Source: Phycisphaerae bacterium (GTDB lineage Bacteria > Planctomycetota > Phycisphaerae > UBA1845). From it: a stretch of 64,000 bases of DNA. Below, in pieces: positions 5,705 through 15,473 of this stretch. Position numbers and translations under genes: made by a program. Each line of letters starts with the position of its first letter. The stretch's first letter is position 1. The DNA lies in contig JAJVHU010000013.1 in NCBI GenBank assembly GCA_022072505.1, positions 186,001 through 250,000 on the forward strand, given 5' to 3'. The notes beneath the pieces were generated by a model, which saw nothing but the letters and a program-made list of their open reading frames with translations, did no database searches and was not told the origin of the DNA.

Positions 5705-8476
5705 ATGACCAACACAGCGCACGGGGGGCGGGCGCCGAAGCCCGCGGAGATGCCGGTGGTTCGGCGAAGGCGCCTCAGGGCGGCGCTGGCGGCGATTTCG
5801 ATCGCGTCGGCGGTTTCGCTGCGAGCGGACACGCAGTTCGCGCCCGACCGGCCGTGGGACTTGACGCACCTCAAGGTCGTGCTGAACGTCGATCTGGAAG
5901 CCCGCCGCGTTGAGAGCGAGGCGACGATCGACCTGAAGGCGACGCGCCCTGCGTCGCGGATCGAGCTGGACGCCGTCGAGTTGAGCGTCGCGGGGGTGCG
6001 GATTCGGCGCGGACCGGGCGCGCCGGTGGACGCGGAATACACGACCCGGGACGGTCGGCTGACCGTCGAGTTGCCCCCTCCGGCGACGGGCGCCGGCGAG
6101 GCGGTGACGGTGATGGTCCGCTATGTCGTGGAGAATCCTTCGCGCGGACTGCACTTTTTCGCGCCGACGGAGGGCGATCCCCAGATCCCGCTGCAAGTCT
6201 GGTCGCAGGGGCAGTCGAATTATACGCGGCACTGGATCCCCTGCTTTGATGATCCGAGCGAGCTTCAGACGACGGAGTTGATCGTCACGGCGGCGCAAGG
6301 CCAGGAAGTCGTGTCCAACGGGCGGCTGGTTTCCAGGAAGGACGCGCCGGACGGTCGGGTGACGTTTCACTGGCATCAGGAGAAGCCGCACCCGAGCTAC
6401 TTGATCACGATGGTGGTGGGGAAATTCGCGGTGGTGCAGGAGGAGTGGCGCGGGCGTCCGGTGACGTACTACGTTCCGCCAGGGCGCGAGCCTCAGGTGA
6501 AGAACGCCTTCGGGCGCACGCTCGAGATGTTGGATTACTTTTCGGCGAAGATCGGCGTGGACTACCCGTGGGACAAATACGCGCAGATCTGCGCCGAGCA
6601 GTTCGGGGGCGGGATGGAGAACACCAGCGCGACGACGCTGGGGACGGGCGTGTTGCACGACGACCGGGCGCACCTCGACGGAGATGCGGACGATCTGATC
6701 GCACACGAACTGGCGCATCAGTGGTTCGGCGACCTGGTGACCTGCCGGACGTGGTCGCATGTCTGGCTGAACGAAGGCTTCGCCAGTTTCTTCGAGGCGG
6801 TTTGGGCGGAGCGCGCCGAGGGACGGGACGGGTATCAGTCCGTGCTGCACCGGTTCCGGGAGGCGGCGCTGGCGGGCGGGGCGGCCGCTCCGATGGTGGA
6901 CCGCGACTATCGGAATGCGGATCGGATGTTCGATGCGCGGGTGTATCAGAAGGCGGGGTTCATGCTGCACGCGCTGAAGGCGCGGGTGGGTGAGGAAACG
7001 TTCTGGCGCGCGGTGCAGCGTTACCTGGCGAAATACCGGCATCAGGCGGTGGAGACGCACGAGTTCCGGCGGGTGCTGGAGGCGGAGTACGGCGGGTCGC
7101 TGGAGCGGTTCTTCTACGACTGGACGGAGCGTGCGGGGCACCCGGTGATCGACGTGGCGTGCCGCTGGTCGGCGGATGACCGGGTGTTGATTCTGACGGT
7201 CAAGCAGAAGTCGGAGGGCGAGCCTTTTGAGATGCCGCTGGAGGTTGAGGTCGAGGCGTCCGGCGGACCGGTGCGGCGTTCGTTGCACTGGCTGCGCGAC
7301 GCGGAGCATGAGTTCCGCATTCCGTGTGCGTCCGAGCCGTCGCGGGTCAGCATCGATCCGGAGCAGGTGGTGCTCGGGGAGTTGAAGATCGAGACGCCGC
7401 GGGGGTGGTGGACGGCGGAGTTGCGGTCCGGCGCGAGCCTCAGCGGTCGGATCCGCGCGGCGGACGCGCTTTCAAAGGAGGCGACGGACGCGGACGTCGT
7501 GGTGCTGGCGGAGGTGTTGCGGACTGAGCCGCATCCGACGCTGGCGCGGGCGTTGACGAGTCGGTTGAGCAAAGCGGACACGCCCGCGGCGCGTGAGGGG
7601 CTTCTTGCGGGGGCCGCAGCGAAGAACCCGCGGGTCCGGTCGGCTTGCGTGGACGCGTTGGGGAAAGTGACGACGGACGCGGCGATCGTGGAGCGGCTGA
7701 GGAAGATTGCGGAGTCGGGCGACCCGAGTTACCGGGTCGAGGGCGCGGCGATCGAGGCGTACGCGGCGCACAAGCCCGAGGGAGCGTCGGCGTTTCTTGC
7801 GGGGCTGATGACGCGCGACTCGCATGACGAGATGATCCGGCGGGCGGTGCTGCGGGGGCTGGCGGACGTGGCGGATGAGGCGGCGCTGGAGGTCTTCCTG
7901 GGGTGGTCGCAGCGTGGAAAGCCTTCGTCGATCCGACGGGAAGCGGTGCAGGCGCTGGCGAGGCATTGTGCGCGCGAGACCTGTCCGTCCGCGGACAAGG
8001 CGCGGGTGGTGAAGCACCTGGCGCGGTTTCTTGAGGGCGAGTCGGAGCGGTTCCTCGGCGGCGTGCTTTCCGCGCTGGGGCAGATCGGCAAGCCCGCAAA
8101 AAGCGTGCTGCCGAAGCTGAAGGAGCTTGCGGAAAGCGGAACCAGCGAGCGCATCCGGCGCGACGCCCAGCGGACGATCGAACGCATTGAGGCGAATCCG
8201 AAGAAGGACGCGCGCAAGGACAAGAAGGCCGGGAAGAAGGACAAGAAGAAAGCGAAGAAAGAGGGGAAAAAGAAAGATAAGAACAAGGGCGACGCCGCGT
8301 CTGACGGCGCCGCGGACGGAGCCGCGGAACCTTCTTCTCAGACGGCGCCGCGCGAAGGGCGCCGTGGGGCGACGCCGCCGACCTCTTCTTCCGGCTCGGG
8401 AACGCCGGGCGGATCCGCGCCGGCGCCCGGGGCGCTTCTCGGCGCCGAAGCGACGGGGGTGCGCAGCGCGGCGTGA
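5705..8476 (+). CDS. M1-family aminopeptidase with HEAT-like repeats and Lys-rich tail
   Basis: The product has about 923 residues. After a possible N-terminal export signal (to about residue 40, ending SLRAD) comes the M1 core: the substrate-binding motif GGGMEN at 301-306, zinc site HELAH at 334-338 and third ligand Glu357 in NEGF. From about residue 590 to 835 the sequence consists of alpha-helical HEAT-like repeats. The last 90 residues hold a highly basic stretch of alternating KKDKK units, then a Ser/Thr/Pro/Gly-rich end. M1 enzymes remove N-terminal amino acids from peptides. The frame is open far upstream, but that part shadows the selenoprotein and UPF0173 genes. The start at 5705 follows AAGGGA. 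Confidence 0.88.
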   Translation: MTNTAHGGRAPKPAEMPVVRRRRLRAALAAISIASAVSLRADTQFAPDRPWDLTHLKVVLNVDLEARRVESEATIDLKATRPASRIELDAVELSVAGVRIRRGPGAPVDAEYTTRDGRLTVELPPPATGAGEAVTVMVRYVVENPSRGLHFFAPTEGDPQIPLQVWSQGQSNYTRHWIPCFDDPSELQTTELIVTAAQGQEVVSNGRLVSRKDAPDGRVTFHWHQEKPHPSYLITMVVGKFAVVQEEWRGRPVTYYVPPGREPQVKNAFGRTLEMLDYFSAKIGVDYPWDKYAQICAEQFGGGMENTSATTLGTGVLHDDRAHLDGDADDLIAHELAHQWFGDLVTCRTWSHVWLNEGFASFFEAVWAERAEGRDGYQSVLHRFREAALAGGAAAPMVDRDYRNADRMFDARVYQKAGFMLHALKARVGEETFWRAVQRYLAKYRHQAVETHEFRRVLEAEYGGSLERFFYDWTERAGHPVIDVACRWSADDRVLILTVKQKSEGEPFEMPLEVEVEASGGPVRRSLHWLRDAEHEFRIPCASEPSRVSIDPEQVVLGELKIETPRGWWTAELRSGASLSGRIRAADALSKEATDADVVVLAEVLRTEPHPTLARALTSRLSKADTPAAREGLLAGAAAKNPRVRSACVDALGKVTTDAAIVERLRKIAESGDPSYRVEGAAIEAYAAHKPEGASAFLAGLMTRDSHDEMIRRAVLRGLADVADEAALEVFLGWSQRGKPSSIRREAVQALARHCARETCPSADKARVVKHLARFLEGESERFLGGVLSALGQIGKPAKSVLPKLKELAESGTSERIRRDAQRTIERIEANPKKDARKDKKAGKKDKKKAKKEGKKKDKNKGDAASDGAADGAAEPSSQTAPREGRRGATPPTSSSGSGTPGGSAPAPGALLGAEATGVRSAA

Positions 8477-8656
8477 GTCCGGGGGTGGCCATCCCTGGTG
8501 CGTTGATTGATAAGTTCCCTGCAATTGAACCGGAACGCGAAGTTCTGTTGCGTCCGCCCGGACCGGGGGTTCGTGCGGACCGGAAGTCCGCGATCCGGAT
8601 TGAGGCCCTGAACTTGTGACTCAGGACACGGGCGTTACCGGTTTCAGGACAGGCTC

Positions 8657-10420
8657 ATGTGTTTCTTGATCGGAAATCACGGTTGGGGTGTGCGGATCGG
8701 TCTTGCGTTGGTCGGTTTCGCGCTGGTCGCCGCGCCGTCCTGTCGCAAGGACACGAAGAAGAAGCCGCCGCCGCCGACCTTGCTGGAGGCGCTTAAGTCG
8801 GCGGTCGCGGGCTTGCCGGTTCCCGACGGCGCGTCGCTCGATCCTCTGGTGCGCGAGCAGTTCGAGCTGGACTACGCCGAAGTCACGAAGCTCGCAATTC
8901 CTCGCCGGCTTCCGGAGCAGGCGTTCAAGGTGGCGATGCTGCTGCACGGACAGGGGTATCTCGATCATGCAAAGGACTGGTACGAATTCGTGCTGGAGCT
9001 TCTGAAACGCTCCGAGCTTCGCGGGTTTGATGACGATCAATTCCTGTGCCGCTACTACCTGGCGGACCTGGCGGAGCGCGCCGGCTCGACGGGCGAGGCG
9101 CTGAACCAGTTGAACACGGCGTTGTCGTCCGACCCGGAGGATCCGGCGGCCCTGCTGCGTCGGGCGGAATTGATGCTGAAGCTGAACGCGGGGCCGGCGG
9201 CGCCGGGCGCCGCGCCTACGCCGGATGCGGAGGTTCACCGGGCGTTTGAGCGCGTGCTGGAGAAGGGGGAAATCGCGCCCGCGCATTTCGGACTGGGCGT
9301 GCTGGAGATGCGGCGTCAGCGTCCGAAAGAGGCCGAACCGCACCTTCGCAAGGCGCTTCAGATCGCGCCGGATTATCACGCGGCGCGGGCGGCGCTGGTC
9401 GAGGCGCTGAAAGCGCTGGACCGGACGAGCGAAGCCGAGCAGATCGCCGCCGGGGCGACGGACCGGCCGGAGAACACGGCGTTCGTCGATCCTCATCTGC
9501 TGGCGTTGCGGCGCCGCACTTCGACGGATGCGCTTCGTCTTGCGCACTGGTGGCGGCTGGCTGACTCAGGTCGGGCGGAGGAGGCGGAGGCGGCGCTGCG
9601 GCTTCATCTTCTGAATCACCCGGCGGACGCCGCTTCCTTGAACATGCTGGGCAACATTGTTCTGACGCGCCGGCTTCCTTCCGCTCCGGCGCGGCTGCAC
9701 CCGCTTCTGCTGGCGGAGGCAAAGCGTTGTTTTCTCGGGGCGTTGGCGGCGGACGCGACGATCCTGGAGGCGCGGTGCAACTACGCGGTGGCGCTGCTGT
9801 CGGAGAACAACCGGGACGGCGCGATCGAGCAATTCCGCGAGGTGCTGGTGCGTCGGGAGGATTTCTGGCTGGCGCATTATCAGCTCGCGGAATTGCTTTA
9901 CCGGGATCCGGTTCCGGGTCGCCGCGATCTGGGGGCGGCGGAGACGCACTACCGCAAGACGATCGAGCACGACCCCGACAACATGCACGCCTTCAGCGGG
10001 CTGGTCTCGCTCGTGGAGGAGCAGGGACGTTACGAGGAGGCGAACCGGCTGCTGAAGGAGGCGACGCTGCTGTCACCGGACGATCCGGGGATCGCCGATC
10101 AGTTCGCGCGATTTCTGCTGGACGTTCCGCGTCCGGAGCTGCGCGACCCGATGAAGGCGCAACTGATCGCCGAGCGTGTGTGCGAGCTTTCCGGTCCGGA
10201 CTTTCCGGAATACCTGGAGACGCTGGCGAGGGCGTACATCGCCAACGCGGAGCAATCCGGGGCGCGGAACGTGGAGGTTTTGCTGAAAGCACACAAGACG
10301 ATCCGGGGCGCGCTGGACGCGGCCGCCGCCCGGAACCGCGAGGACATCCTGCCGAGGCTCCGCACGATCCGGGACCAGATCGAGGGCTGGCTGCGCGAAG
10401 CCGGTCAGCTTCCGGGTTGA
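8657..10420 (+). CDS. TPR-repeat protein, probable lipoprotein or secreted
   Basis: The 587-residue protein starts with a hydrophobic segment (residues about 12-27) ending APSC, a possible but non-ideal lipobox, followed by a KKK-PPPP linker. The rest is alpha-helical with TPR motifs at roughly residues 125-160, 190-250, 300-330 and 360-480 (for example AEPHLRKALQIAPDYHAARAAL and AETHYRKTIEHDPDNMHAFSGL). TPR arrays mediate protein-protein contacts, and no catalytic domain is visible. The Nif3-like gene follows after 10 bp, so the two are likely co-transcribed. A downstream GTG start near 8690 is possible. Confidence 0.75.
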   Translation: MCFLIGNHGWGVRIGLALVGFALVAAPSCRKDTKKKPPPPTLLEALKSAVAGLPVPDGASLDPLVREQFELDYAEVTKLAIPRRLPEQAFKVAMLLHGQGYLDHAKDWYEFVLELLKRSELRGFDDDQFLCRYYLADLAERAGSTGEALNQLNTALSSDPEDPAALLRRAELMLKLNAGPAAPGAAPTPDAEVHRAFERVLEKGEIAPAHFGLGVLEMRRQRPKEAEPHLRKALQIAPDYHAARAALVEALKALDRTSEAEQIAAGATDRPENTAFVDPHLLALRRRTSTDALRLAHWWRLADSGRAEEAEAALRLHLLNHPADAASLNMLGNIVLTRRLPSAPARLHPLLLAEAKRCFLGALAADATILEARCNYAVALLSENNRDGAIEQFREVLVRREDFWLAHYQLAELLYRDPVPGRRDLGAAETHYRKTIEHDPDNMHAFSGLVSLVEEQGRYEEANRLLKEATLLSPDDPGIADQFARFLLDVPRPELRDPMKAQLIAERVCELSGPDFPEYLETLARAYIANAEQSGARNVEVLLKAHKTIRGALDAAAARNREDILPRLRTIRDQIEGWLREAGQLPG

Positions 10421-10430
10421 GGGACGGCGC

Positions 10431-11570
10431 ATGAGGTCGAGGGCGGGTGAAAGTCGTGGCGAGAGGAAGATCAGGGACGTCGTTGGCGCGATGACCCGGA
10501 TCGCGCCGCCTTTGTTGGCGCAAGCGTGGGACAACGTCGGTCTGCTGGCCGGCGACCCGTCGGCGCCTGCGCGACGAGTGTTGCTCTGCATTGATCTGAC
10601 GCCGGGGGTGGCGACTGAAGCGGTGCGTGCGCGGGCGGACCTGGTTCTTGCCTATCACCCGCCGATCTTCAAACCGGTGCGCCGGATCGTCGCGGATTCG
10701 GACGGGACGGACGCCGCGGTGCTGACGTGCCTTCGGGCGGGCGTTTCCCTCTACGCGACGCACACCGCGTTGGACGCCGCGCCGGGTGGAACGAACGACG
10801 TGCTCGCCGAGCTTTGCGGTTTGACGGACGTTCACCCGCTGGAATCCGCGGCGGCGCCCGGCGAGCCGCAGGTGAAGCTGGTGACATTCGTTCCTCGCGA
10901 GGCGCTGGAGAAGGTGGCGGAGGCGTTGTTTGACGCGGGCGCGGGGCGGATCGGGGAATACGCGCGATGCAGCTTTCGGATCGAGGGTGAGGGAACGTTC
11001 TTCGGTTCCGAGCAGACGCGCCCCCGAGTCGGGGAGCGGATGCGGCTGGAGCGCGTTGCGGAGACGAGGCTGGAGGTGGTCGTGCCGCGGTCGAAGCTGC
11101 CGCAGGCGGCGAGCGCTTTGCGGGCGTCGCATCCGTATGAGGAGCCGGCGTTCGACCTGTATCCGCTGGAGCGTCCCGTGACGGCGGGGATCGGGCGAAC
11201 CGGATCGCTTCCGCGCGGGACGACCGTCGCCGCACTGGCGGGGAGGCTCGCGAAGCGGACGGGCTCGCGCGTCGTCCAGCACGTCGGTCGCGGAACGAGA
11301 CCGGTCCGCCGTGCGATCGTGGTCGCGGGATCCGCCGGGGATCTGCCGTTTCCGCACCTTCGCGGCGAAGGCGACGTGATCGTCACCGGGGAGATGCGCC
11401 ATCATGACGCCTTGACGGTCGTGCGGCGCGGCGCGGCGGCGATCCTGCTGGGGCACTGGGAAAGCGAACGACCGGCGCTCGCCCTGCTTTCGACGCGGCT
11501 TGCGGCTGCGCTGCCCGGCCTGGTTGTGAAAATCAGCCGGGCGGACGTCTCCCCTCTCGAACCGGCGTGA
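10431..11570 (+). CDS. Nif3-like dinuclear metal-centre protein
   Basis: The 379-residue protein matches the Nif3/YbgI (DUF34) family in its long form. It has the opening AQAWDNVGLLAGDP, the metal-binding LAYHPPIFKP, THTALDAAPGGTNDVLAE, and the C-terminal ligands GEMRHHDAL and LGHWESE. The central insert (about residues 135-245) with the SHPYEEPAFDLYPL motif is the PII-like domain of long Nif3 proteins. Family members form hexameric rings with two metals per site. The biochemical role is unsettled; annotation as GTP cyclohydrolase type 2 is common but weak. The start at 10431 lies directly after the TPR gene. Confidence 0.88.
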   Translation: MRSRAGESRGERKIRDVVGAMTRIAPPLLAQAWDNVGLLAGDPSAPARRVLLCIDLTPGVATEAVRARADLVLAYHPPIFKPVRRIVADSDGTDAAVLTCLRAGVSLYATHTALDAAPGGTNDVLAELCGLTDVHPLESAAAPGEPQVKLVTFVPREALEKVAEALFDAGAGRIGEYARCSFRIEGEGTFFGSEQTRPRVGERMRLERVAETRLEVVVPRSKLPQAASALRASHPYEEPAFDLYPLERPVTAGIGRTGSLPRGTTVAALAGRLAKRTGSRVVQHVGRGTRPVRRAIVVAGSAGDLPFPHLRGEGDVIVTGEMRHHDALTVVRRGAAAILLGHWESERPALALLSTRLAAALPGLVVKISRADVSPLEPA

Positions 11571-11596
11571 TTTTCTTGCAGACCGGATCCCGCGGA

Positions 11597-11625
11597 TTGC
11601 CGGGGTTTTGCGCCTCGGCTAGACT
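11597..11625 (+). promoter_or_regulatory. Promoter of ald
   Basis: TTGCCG (11597-11602) and TAGACT (11620-11625) are separated by 17 bp and lie about 70 bp before the alanine dehydrogenase start. Confidence 0.6.
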
Positions 11626-11694
11626 CGTCGGCCTTGTCCGGGGAGGAAGCGATCCGGGCGCGTTCGTTCAGCAGGGCCACGAGGGGGTGTGTTC

Positions 11695-12807
11695 ATGATC
11701 GTCGGCGTGCCGCGGGAGATAAAGACGCACGAGTATCGGGTGAGCCTGACGCCGGTGGGCGCGGACGAGCTGGTGCGCCGCGGGCACACCGTGCTGATCG
11801 AGCGCGACGCGGGGCTGGGGTCCGGCATCACCGACGACGAATATGCGAAGGTCGGCGCGAAGATGCTCGACTCTCCGAAGGATATCTTCGCGCAGGCGGA
11901 CCTGATCGTGAAGGTGAAAGAGCCTCTCGATCGAGAGTGGTCGATGATGCGTCGCGGCCAGGTGGCGTTCACGTACTTTCACTTCGCGGCGGATCGGAAG
12001 CTGACGGAAGGGGTGCTCCGCACGGGGGCGGTGGCGATCGCGTACGAGACCGTGACGGACCGACAGGGACGACTTCCGCTGCTGACGCCGATGAGCGAGG
12101 TCGCGGGGAAGATGAGCATTCAGGAGGGCGCGAAGTTCCTGGAGCGCCCGATGAAGGGTCGTGGCATCCTGCTGGGGGGCGTGCCCGGGGTGGAACCGGC
12201 GGAGGTGCTGGTGATCGGCGGCGGCGTGGTGGGGACGAACGCGGCGAAGGTGGCGGCCGGGCTGGGCGCGAACGTGACCATCATGGACGTGAACCTCGAC
12301 CGTCTGCGCTACCTCGACGACGTCATGCCCGCCAACGTACATACGGTTTACAGCGACCGTCACGCGATCCGGCGCCACCTGCAACGGGCGGATCTCGTGG
12401 TCGGCGCGGTGCTGATTCCGGGGGCGCGCTGCCCGGTGCTTGTGACGCGGGCGGATCTGAAGGAGATGCCGCCGGCGGCGGTGATCGTGGACGTGGGGGT
12501 GGATCAGGGCGGGTGCTGCGAGACGATCCGCCCGACGACGCATGACGACCCGGTGTACGAAGTCGAGGGGGTCGTGCATTACGGCGTGGCGAACATGCCC
12601 GGGGCGGTCGGGCGGACCTCGACGTTCGCGTTGACGAACGCGACGCTGCCTTATGTTCTGAAGCTGGCGGATCTGGGGTATCGCGCCGCGTGCAAAAGCG
12701 ACCCGGGGCTTGCGCTCGGGGTCAACATGGAGGAGGGTCGCCTGACGAACCAGCCGGTGGCGGATGCCTTCGGGATGACCTGTGAGAAATCGTCGGTCGC
12801 GGCTTAA
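11695..12807 (+). CDS. ald: Alanine dehydrogenase
   Basis: The enzyme converts L-alanine, NAD+ and water to pyruvate, ammonium and NADH. At 370 residues it has the family's normal length. Key positions are visible: Arg15 in HEYRVSLTP, Lys75 in KVKEP and His96 in YFHFAADR for substrate binding and catalysis, and the Rossmann motif [10 protein letters not shown] for NAD. I start at the ATG at 11695 because GAGGGGG lies 7 bp upstream; a GTG two codons earlier is an alternative. It is a single gene with its own promoter, and no amino-acid transporter or regulator is adjacent. Confidence 0.93.
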   Translation: MIVGVPREIKTHEYRVSLTPVGADELVRRGHTVLIERDAGLGSGITDDEYAKVGAKMLDSPKDIFAQADLIVKVKEPLDREWSMMRRGQVAFTYFHFAADRKLTEGVLRTGAVAIAYETVTDRQGRLPLLTPMSEVAGKMSIQEGAKFLERPMKGRGILLGGVPGVEPAEVLVIGGGVVGTNAAKVAAGLGANVTIMDVNLDRLRYLDDVMPANVHTVYSDRHAIRRHLQRADLVVGAVLIPGARCPVLVTRADLKEMPPAAVIVDVGVDQGGCCETIRPTTHDDPVYEVEGVVHYGVANMPGAVGRTSTFALTNATLPYVLKLADLGYRAACKSDPGLALGVNMEEGRLTNQPVADAFGMTCEKSSVAA

Positions 12808-12925
12808 CCGATCCGGCCGGTATTCGACTTGGAGGCGGCTCGGCGGGGCGTCGCGGGATCGAGGCGCGGAGCGCGCCGCACCTGGGTTCCGGGTTTCCGC
12901 GCAGGTCTGCGCTCCGTGACAACAC

Positions 12926-14272
12926 ATGATCAAAAAGCTGCTGATTACGATTCTGGTGCTGGCCGTCGGGGTGCTGGGGTACTTTCAGCTTCGCAGCTTC
13001 CGCCTGTCGTTCACGTTCACGGAGGGCAAGACCGCGAAGATTACGCGCGGGGACTTGACCGTGCCGATCGAGGCCGTCGGCGAAGTGCTTCCCGCGCGGC
13101 GCATCGAGATCAAGGCCGAGGCGAGCGGAGAAGTCCTTGAGATTCTCAAGCAGCCGGGCGACGTGGTGCAAGCGGGGGACGCGATCATCCGGTTGGACCG
13201 TGAGGAGGAGGATCGCAACCTCGACCGGGCGCAGCAGGAGGTCTCGGCGGCTGAGGCCCGGCTGGAGCGGGCGAAGCTCACATTAAGCAACCTGGAGCGC
13301 GTCGAATTGAGGCGGGCGAACGAGTTGGTCGACCAGCTTGACGCTCAGCATTTTCACGCGGAGTTCCGTCTTGCGAAGACCCGGGAGCTTGCTGACGCGA
13401 CGGACGACGAGTTGATCGCGGCGCAAACGAACGCGAGCGTGCTGGCGTCGCGGGTTCGTGATGCGGTCGCCGGGCGTGACGGCGTCCTGATCCAGATCGG
13501 AATCGCGGCGAAGGACGTCTCGATCTCCGAGGCGACGCTGAAAAGCGCGCAGCAGACGCTCGGCGACGCGAGGGAGCGCCTCGAGAAGACGGAAATCCGC
13601 TCGCCGATCGACGGCATGATCGGCGAGATGCGCACGCAGGTCGGCGAGGTCATCCAGGGCGGCAAGACGACGCTGACCGGCGGCACGCTGCTGGCGACGG
13701 TCATCGACACTCGCAAGCTGATTGTCCGCGCGGAAGTGGATGAGGCGGAGATCGGGCGGGTGTACGACATCGCGCCGACGTGGGCGAGACCGGGCAGCGC
13801 GGATCGGACGGCGGCGCCGGCGGACTGGGCGGCGGCCGCGCAAGGGCAGGAGGGGCTGCCCGTCATCCGCGTCGACACCTTCCGCGACGAGACGTTCACC
13901 GGCATCATCGAGCGCATCCTTCCCGAACCGAAGAAGGTTCAGGAAGCCGTGTATTACCCGGTGGACGTGGTCCTCATCAGTGAGAACCGCGGCAAGCTCT
14001 TCAAGGGGATGCGGGCGGACGTGACGTTCACGGCGGACCGGGTCAGCGACGTGCTGTTGTGCCCGGAAGAGGCGATCGTCGAGGGGCCTCGCGGCGACCT
14101 GGGCGTGTACGTCCCGGACCGTGACGCGGGCGAGGAGCACGCCACGAGGTTCGTCGCCTGCAGACTGGGCTTAAGCAACGGCATGTATTCGGAAGTGATG
14201 GAAGGCCTCGAGGAAGGCGCGGTCGTGTATACGAAGCTGCCGGTCGGGCCATCGAACCGCGACCGGAAGTGA
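12926..14272 (+). CDS. HlyD/MacA-type periplasmic adaptor
   Basis: The 448-residue protein has a single N-terminal membrane anchor (residues 4-21), a biotinyl-lipoyl-like half (IEIKAEASGEVLEILKQPGDVV), a long alpha-helical hairpin (about residues 90-215) and the second lipoyl half beginning TEIRSPIDGMIGE. A beta-barrel and membrane-proximal domain follow. It resembles MacA-like adaptors that link an inner-membrane ABC exporter to an outer-membrane channel. The ABC ATPase gene follows after 21 bp. No permease with MacB or FtsX topology and no TolC-like gene is present nearby. Confidence 0.85.
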   Translation: MIKKLLITILVLAVGVLGYFQLRSFRLSFTFTEGKTAKITRGDLTVPIEAVGEVLPARRIEIKAEASGEVLEILKQPGDVVQAGDAIIRLDREEEDRNLDRAQQEVSAAEARLERAKLTLSNLERVELRRANELVDQLDAQHFHAEFRLAKTRELADATDDELIAAQTNASVLASRVRDAVAGRDGVLIQIGIAAKDVSISEATLKSAQQTLGDARERLEKTEIRSPIDGMIGEMRTQVGEVIQGGKTTLTGGTLLATVIDTRKLIVRAEVDEAEIGRVYDIAPTWARPGSADRTAAPADWAAAAQGQEGLPVIRVDTFRDETFTGIIERILPEPKKVQEAVYYPVDVVLISENRGKLFKGMRADVTFTADRVSDVLLCPEEAIVEGPRGDLGVYVPDRDAGEEHATRFVACRLGLSNGMYSEVMEGLEEGAVVYTKLPVGPSNRDRK

Positions 14273-14293
14273 GGCCCCGCCGGCATCGCGATC

Positions 14294-15037
14294 ATGATCA
14301 ACGCCTGCCAACTCCGCAAAGAATACGCGATGGGCGAGGACGTCGTGCATGCGCTGGCGGGCGTGGACCTGCGGATCGAGGCGGGCGAGTTCGTGAGCAT
14401 CACCGGCGCTTCGGGCAGCGGCAAGAGCACGTTGATGCACATTCTCGGGTGTCTCGACCGCCCCACGTCGGGCGCGCTCGAGTTCCGCGGGGCGCTGCTC
14501 AGCGCGATGTCGTCGCGGCAGCTCGCGGGCGTGCGCAACCGGCACATCGGGTTCGTCTTTCAGTCGTTCAACCTGGTCAACCGCACCAGCGCGCTGGAGA
14601 ACGTGCTGATGCCGCTGGTGTACGCGCGGGCGTCGGTGGACCGGCGCAAGGGGATGGAGGCGCTGCGGCAGGTGGGGCTGGAGCGGCGCTGGAAGCACAT
14701 GCCCGGCGAGCTTTCCGGCGGCGAGCGGCAGCGCGTCGCGATCGCCCGCGCGATCGTCAACGAGCCGGACCTGATCCTCGCGGACGAGCCGACCGGCAAC
14801 CTCGACTCCCGCACCGGCGAGCAGATCATGCGGATTTTTCAGGATCTGCACGAATCCGGAAAAACGATCGTCATCGTCACGCACGAGACGGACGTCGCCG
14901 CCCAGGCGGACCGGTTGATCGCGATGCGCGACGGCCTGATCGTCGAGGACGTGCGGATCGACGACGCCCGGCGCGTCGAGATGCTCGCCGCCGCCCAGCG
15001 CGTCAAACGAGCAAGCCAGCGCAAGACGGCGTCGTGA
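14294..15037 (+). CDS. ABC transporter ATP-binding protein (LolD/MacB type)
   Basis: The 247-residue nucleotide-binding domain has Walker [10 protein letters not shown] (residues 38-46), Q-loop FVFQSFNLV, signature [14 protein letters not shown], Walker [13 protein letters not shown] and H-loop VTHETD. It belongs to the MacB/LolD subfamily that energises mechanotransmission-type exporters. It is co-oriented with the HlyD-like adaptor upstream (21 bp gap). The expected permease is absent, and the next gene is a small unrelated protein, so the cognate permease must be encoded elsewhere. Confidence 0.9.
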   Translation: MINACQLRKEYAMGEDVVHALAGVDLRIEAGEFVSITGASGSGKSTLMHILGCLDRPTSGALEFRGALLSAMSSRQLAGVRNRHIGFVFQSFNLVNRTSALENVLMPLVYARASVDRRKGMEALRQVGLERRWKHMPGELSGGERQRVAIARAIVNEPDLILADEPTGNLDSRTGEQIMRIFQDLHESGKTIVIVTHETDVAAQADRLIAMRDGLIVEDVRIDDARRVEMLAAAQRVKRASQRKTAS

Positions 15038-15140
15038 TCTCCCCGGCAAGATCGCGCTTGCGAGGAAGCGGCGAGAGGGTTCTTATACTGAGGCGACCCC
15101 CCGAGGGTGCGGGGGCGACGGCGGGAGAGGCGGGAGAGGC

Positions 15141-15473
15141 ATGAACCAGATCGATCCACTGAACGCCTTCCTCTCGGAGCTGGTCGCGGTCGACACGGAC
15201 GGTCCGATCCTCTATCTCGGGCGGCTTGCCGAAGTGACCGACAGCGGGCTGGTGCTGACCGAGGCGGACGTGCATGACTGCCGTGAAGGTCACGCGTCGA
15301 AGGAGGCGTACCTCGCGGAGGCGCTGGAGCAGGGCGTCACCGTCAACCGCCGGAAAGTCGTCGTGCTGCGCCGGGTGATCATGAGCGTGTCACGGCTGGC
15401 GGACATCGTGCTGGAGGATTCGACCGGGGCGGACGATCTGCCGGAAGGGCGGGCGTTCCTGGAGGAGGATTGA
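15141..15473 (+). CDS. Conserved small protein, possible Sm-like fold
   Basis: The 110-residue protein is all-beta in character in its first two thirds: DGPILYLGRLAEVTDSGLVLTEADVHD, then VNRRKVVVLRRVIMSVSRLADIVLED. This alternation resembles Sm/Hfq-like small barrels, but that is inference only. A TATACT -10-like sequence lies at 15084-15089, with a poorly spaced TTGCGA upstream. Its stop codon abuts the galE start codon, so the two are translationally coupled and transcribed together. Confidence 0.65.
   Translation: MNQIDPLNAFLSELVAVDTDGPILYLGRLAEVTDSGLVLTEADVHDCREGHASKEAYLAEALEQGVTVNRRKVVVLRRVIMSVSRLADIVLEDSTGADDLPEGRAFLEED

Noticed and set aside
5561-7309. A 582-residue frame opposite the M1 peptidase
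   Set aside because: Antisense shadow with Arg/His-rich composition and no ribosome-binding site.
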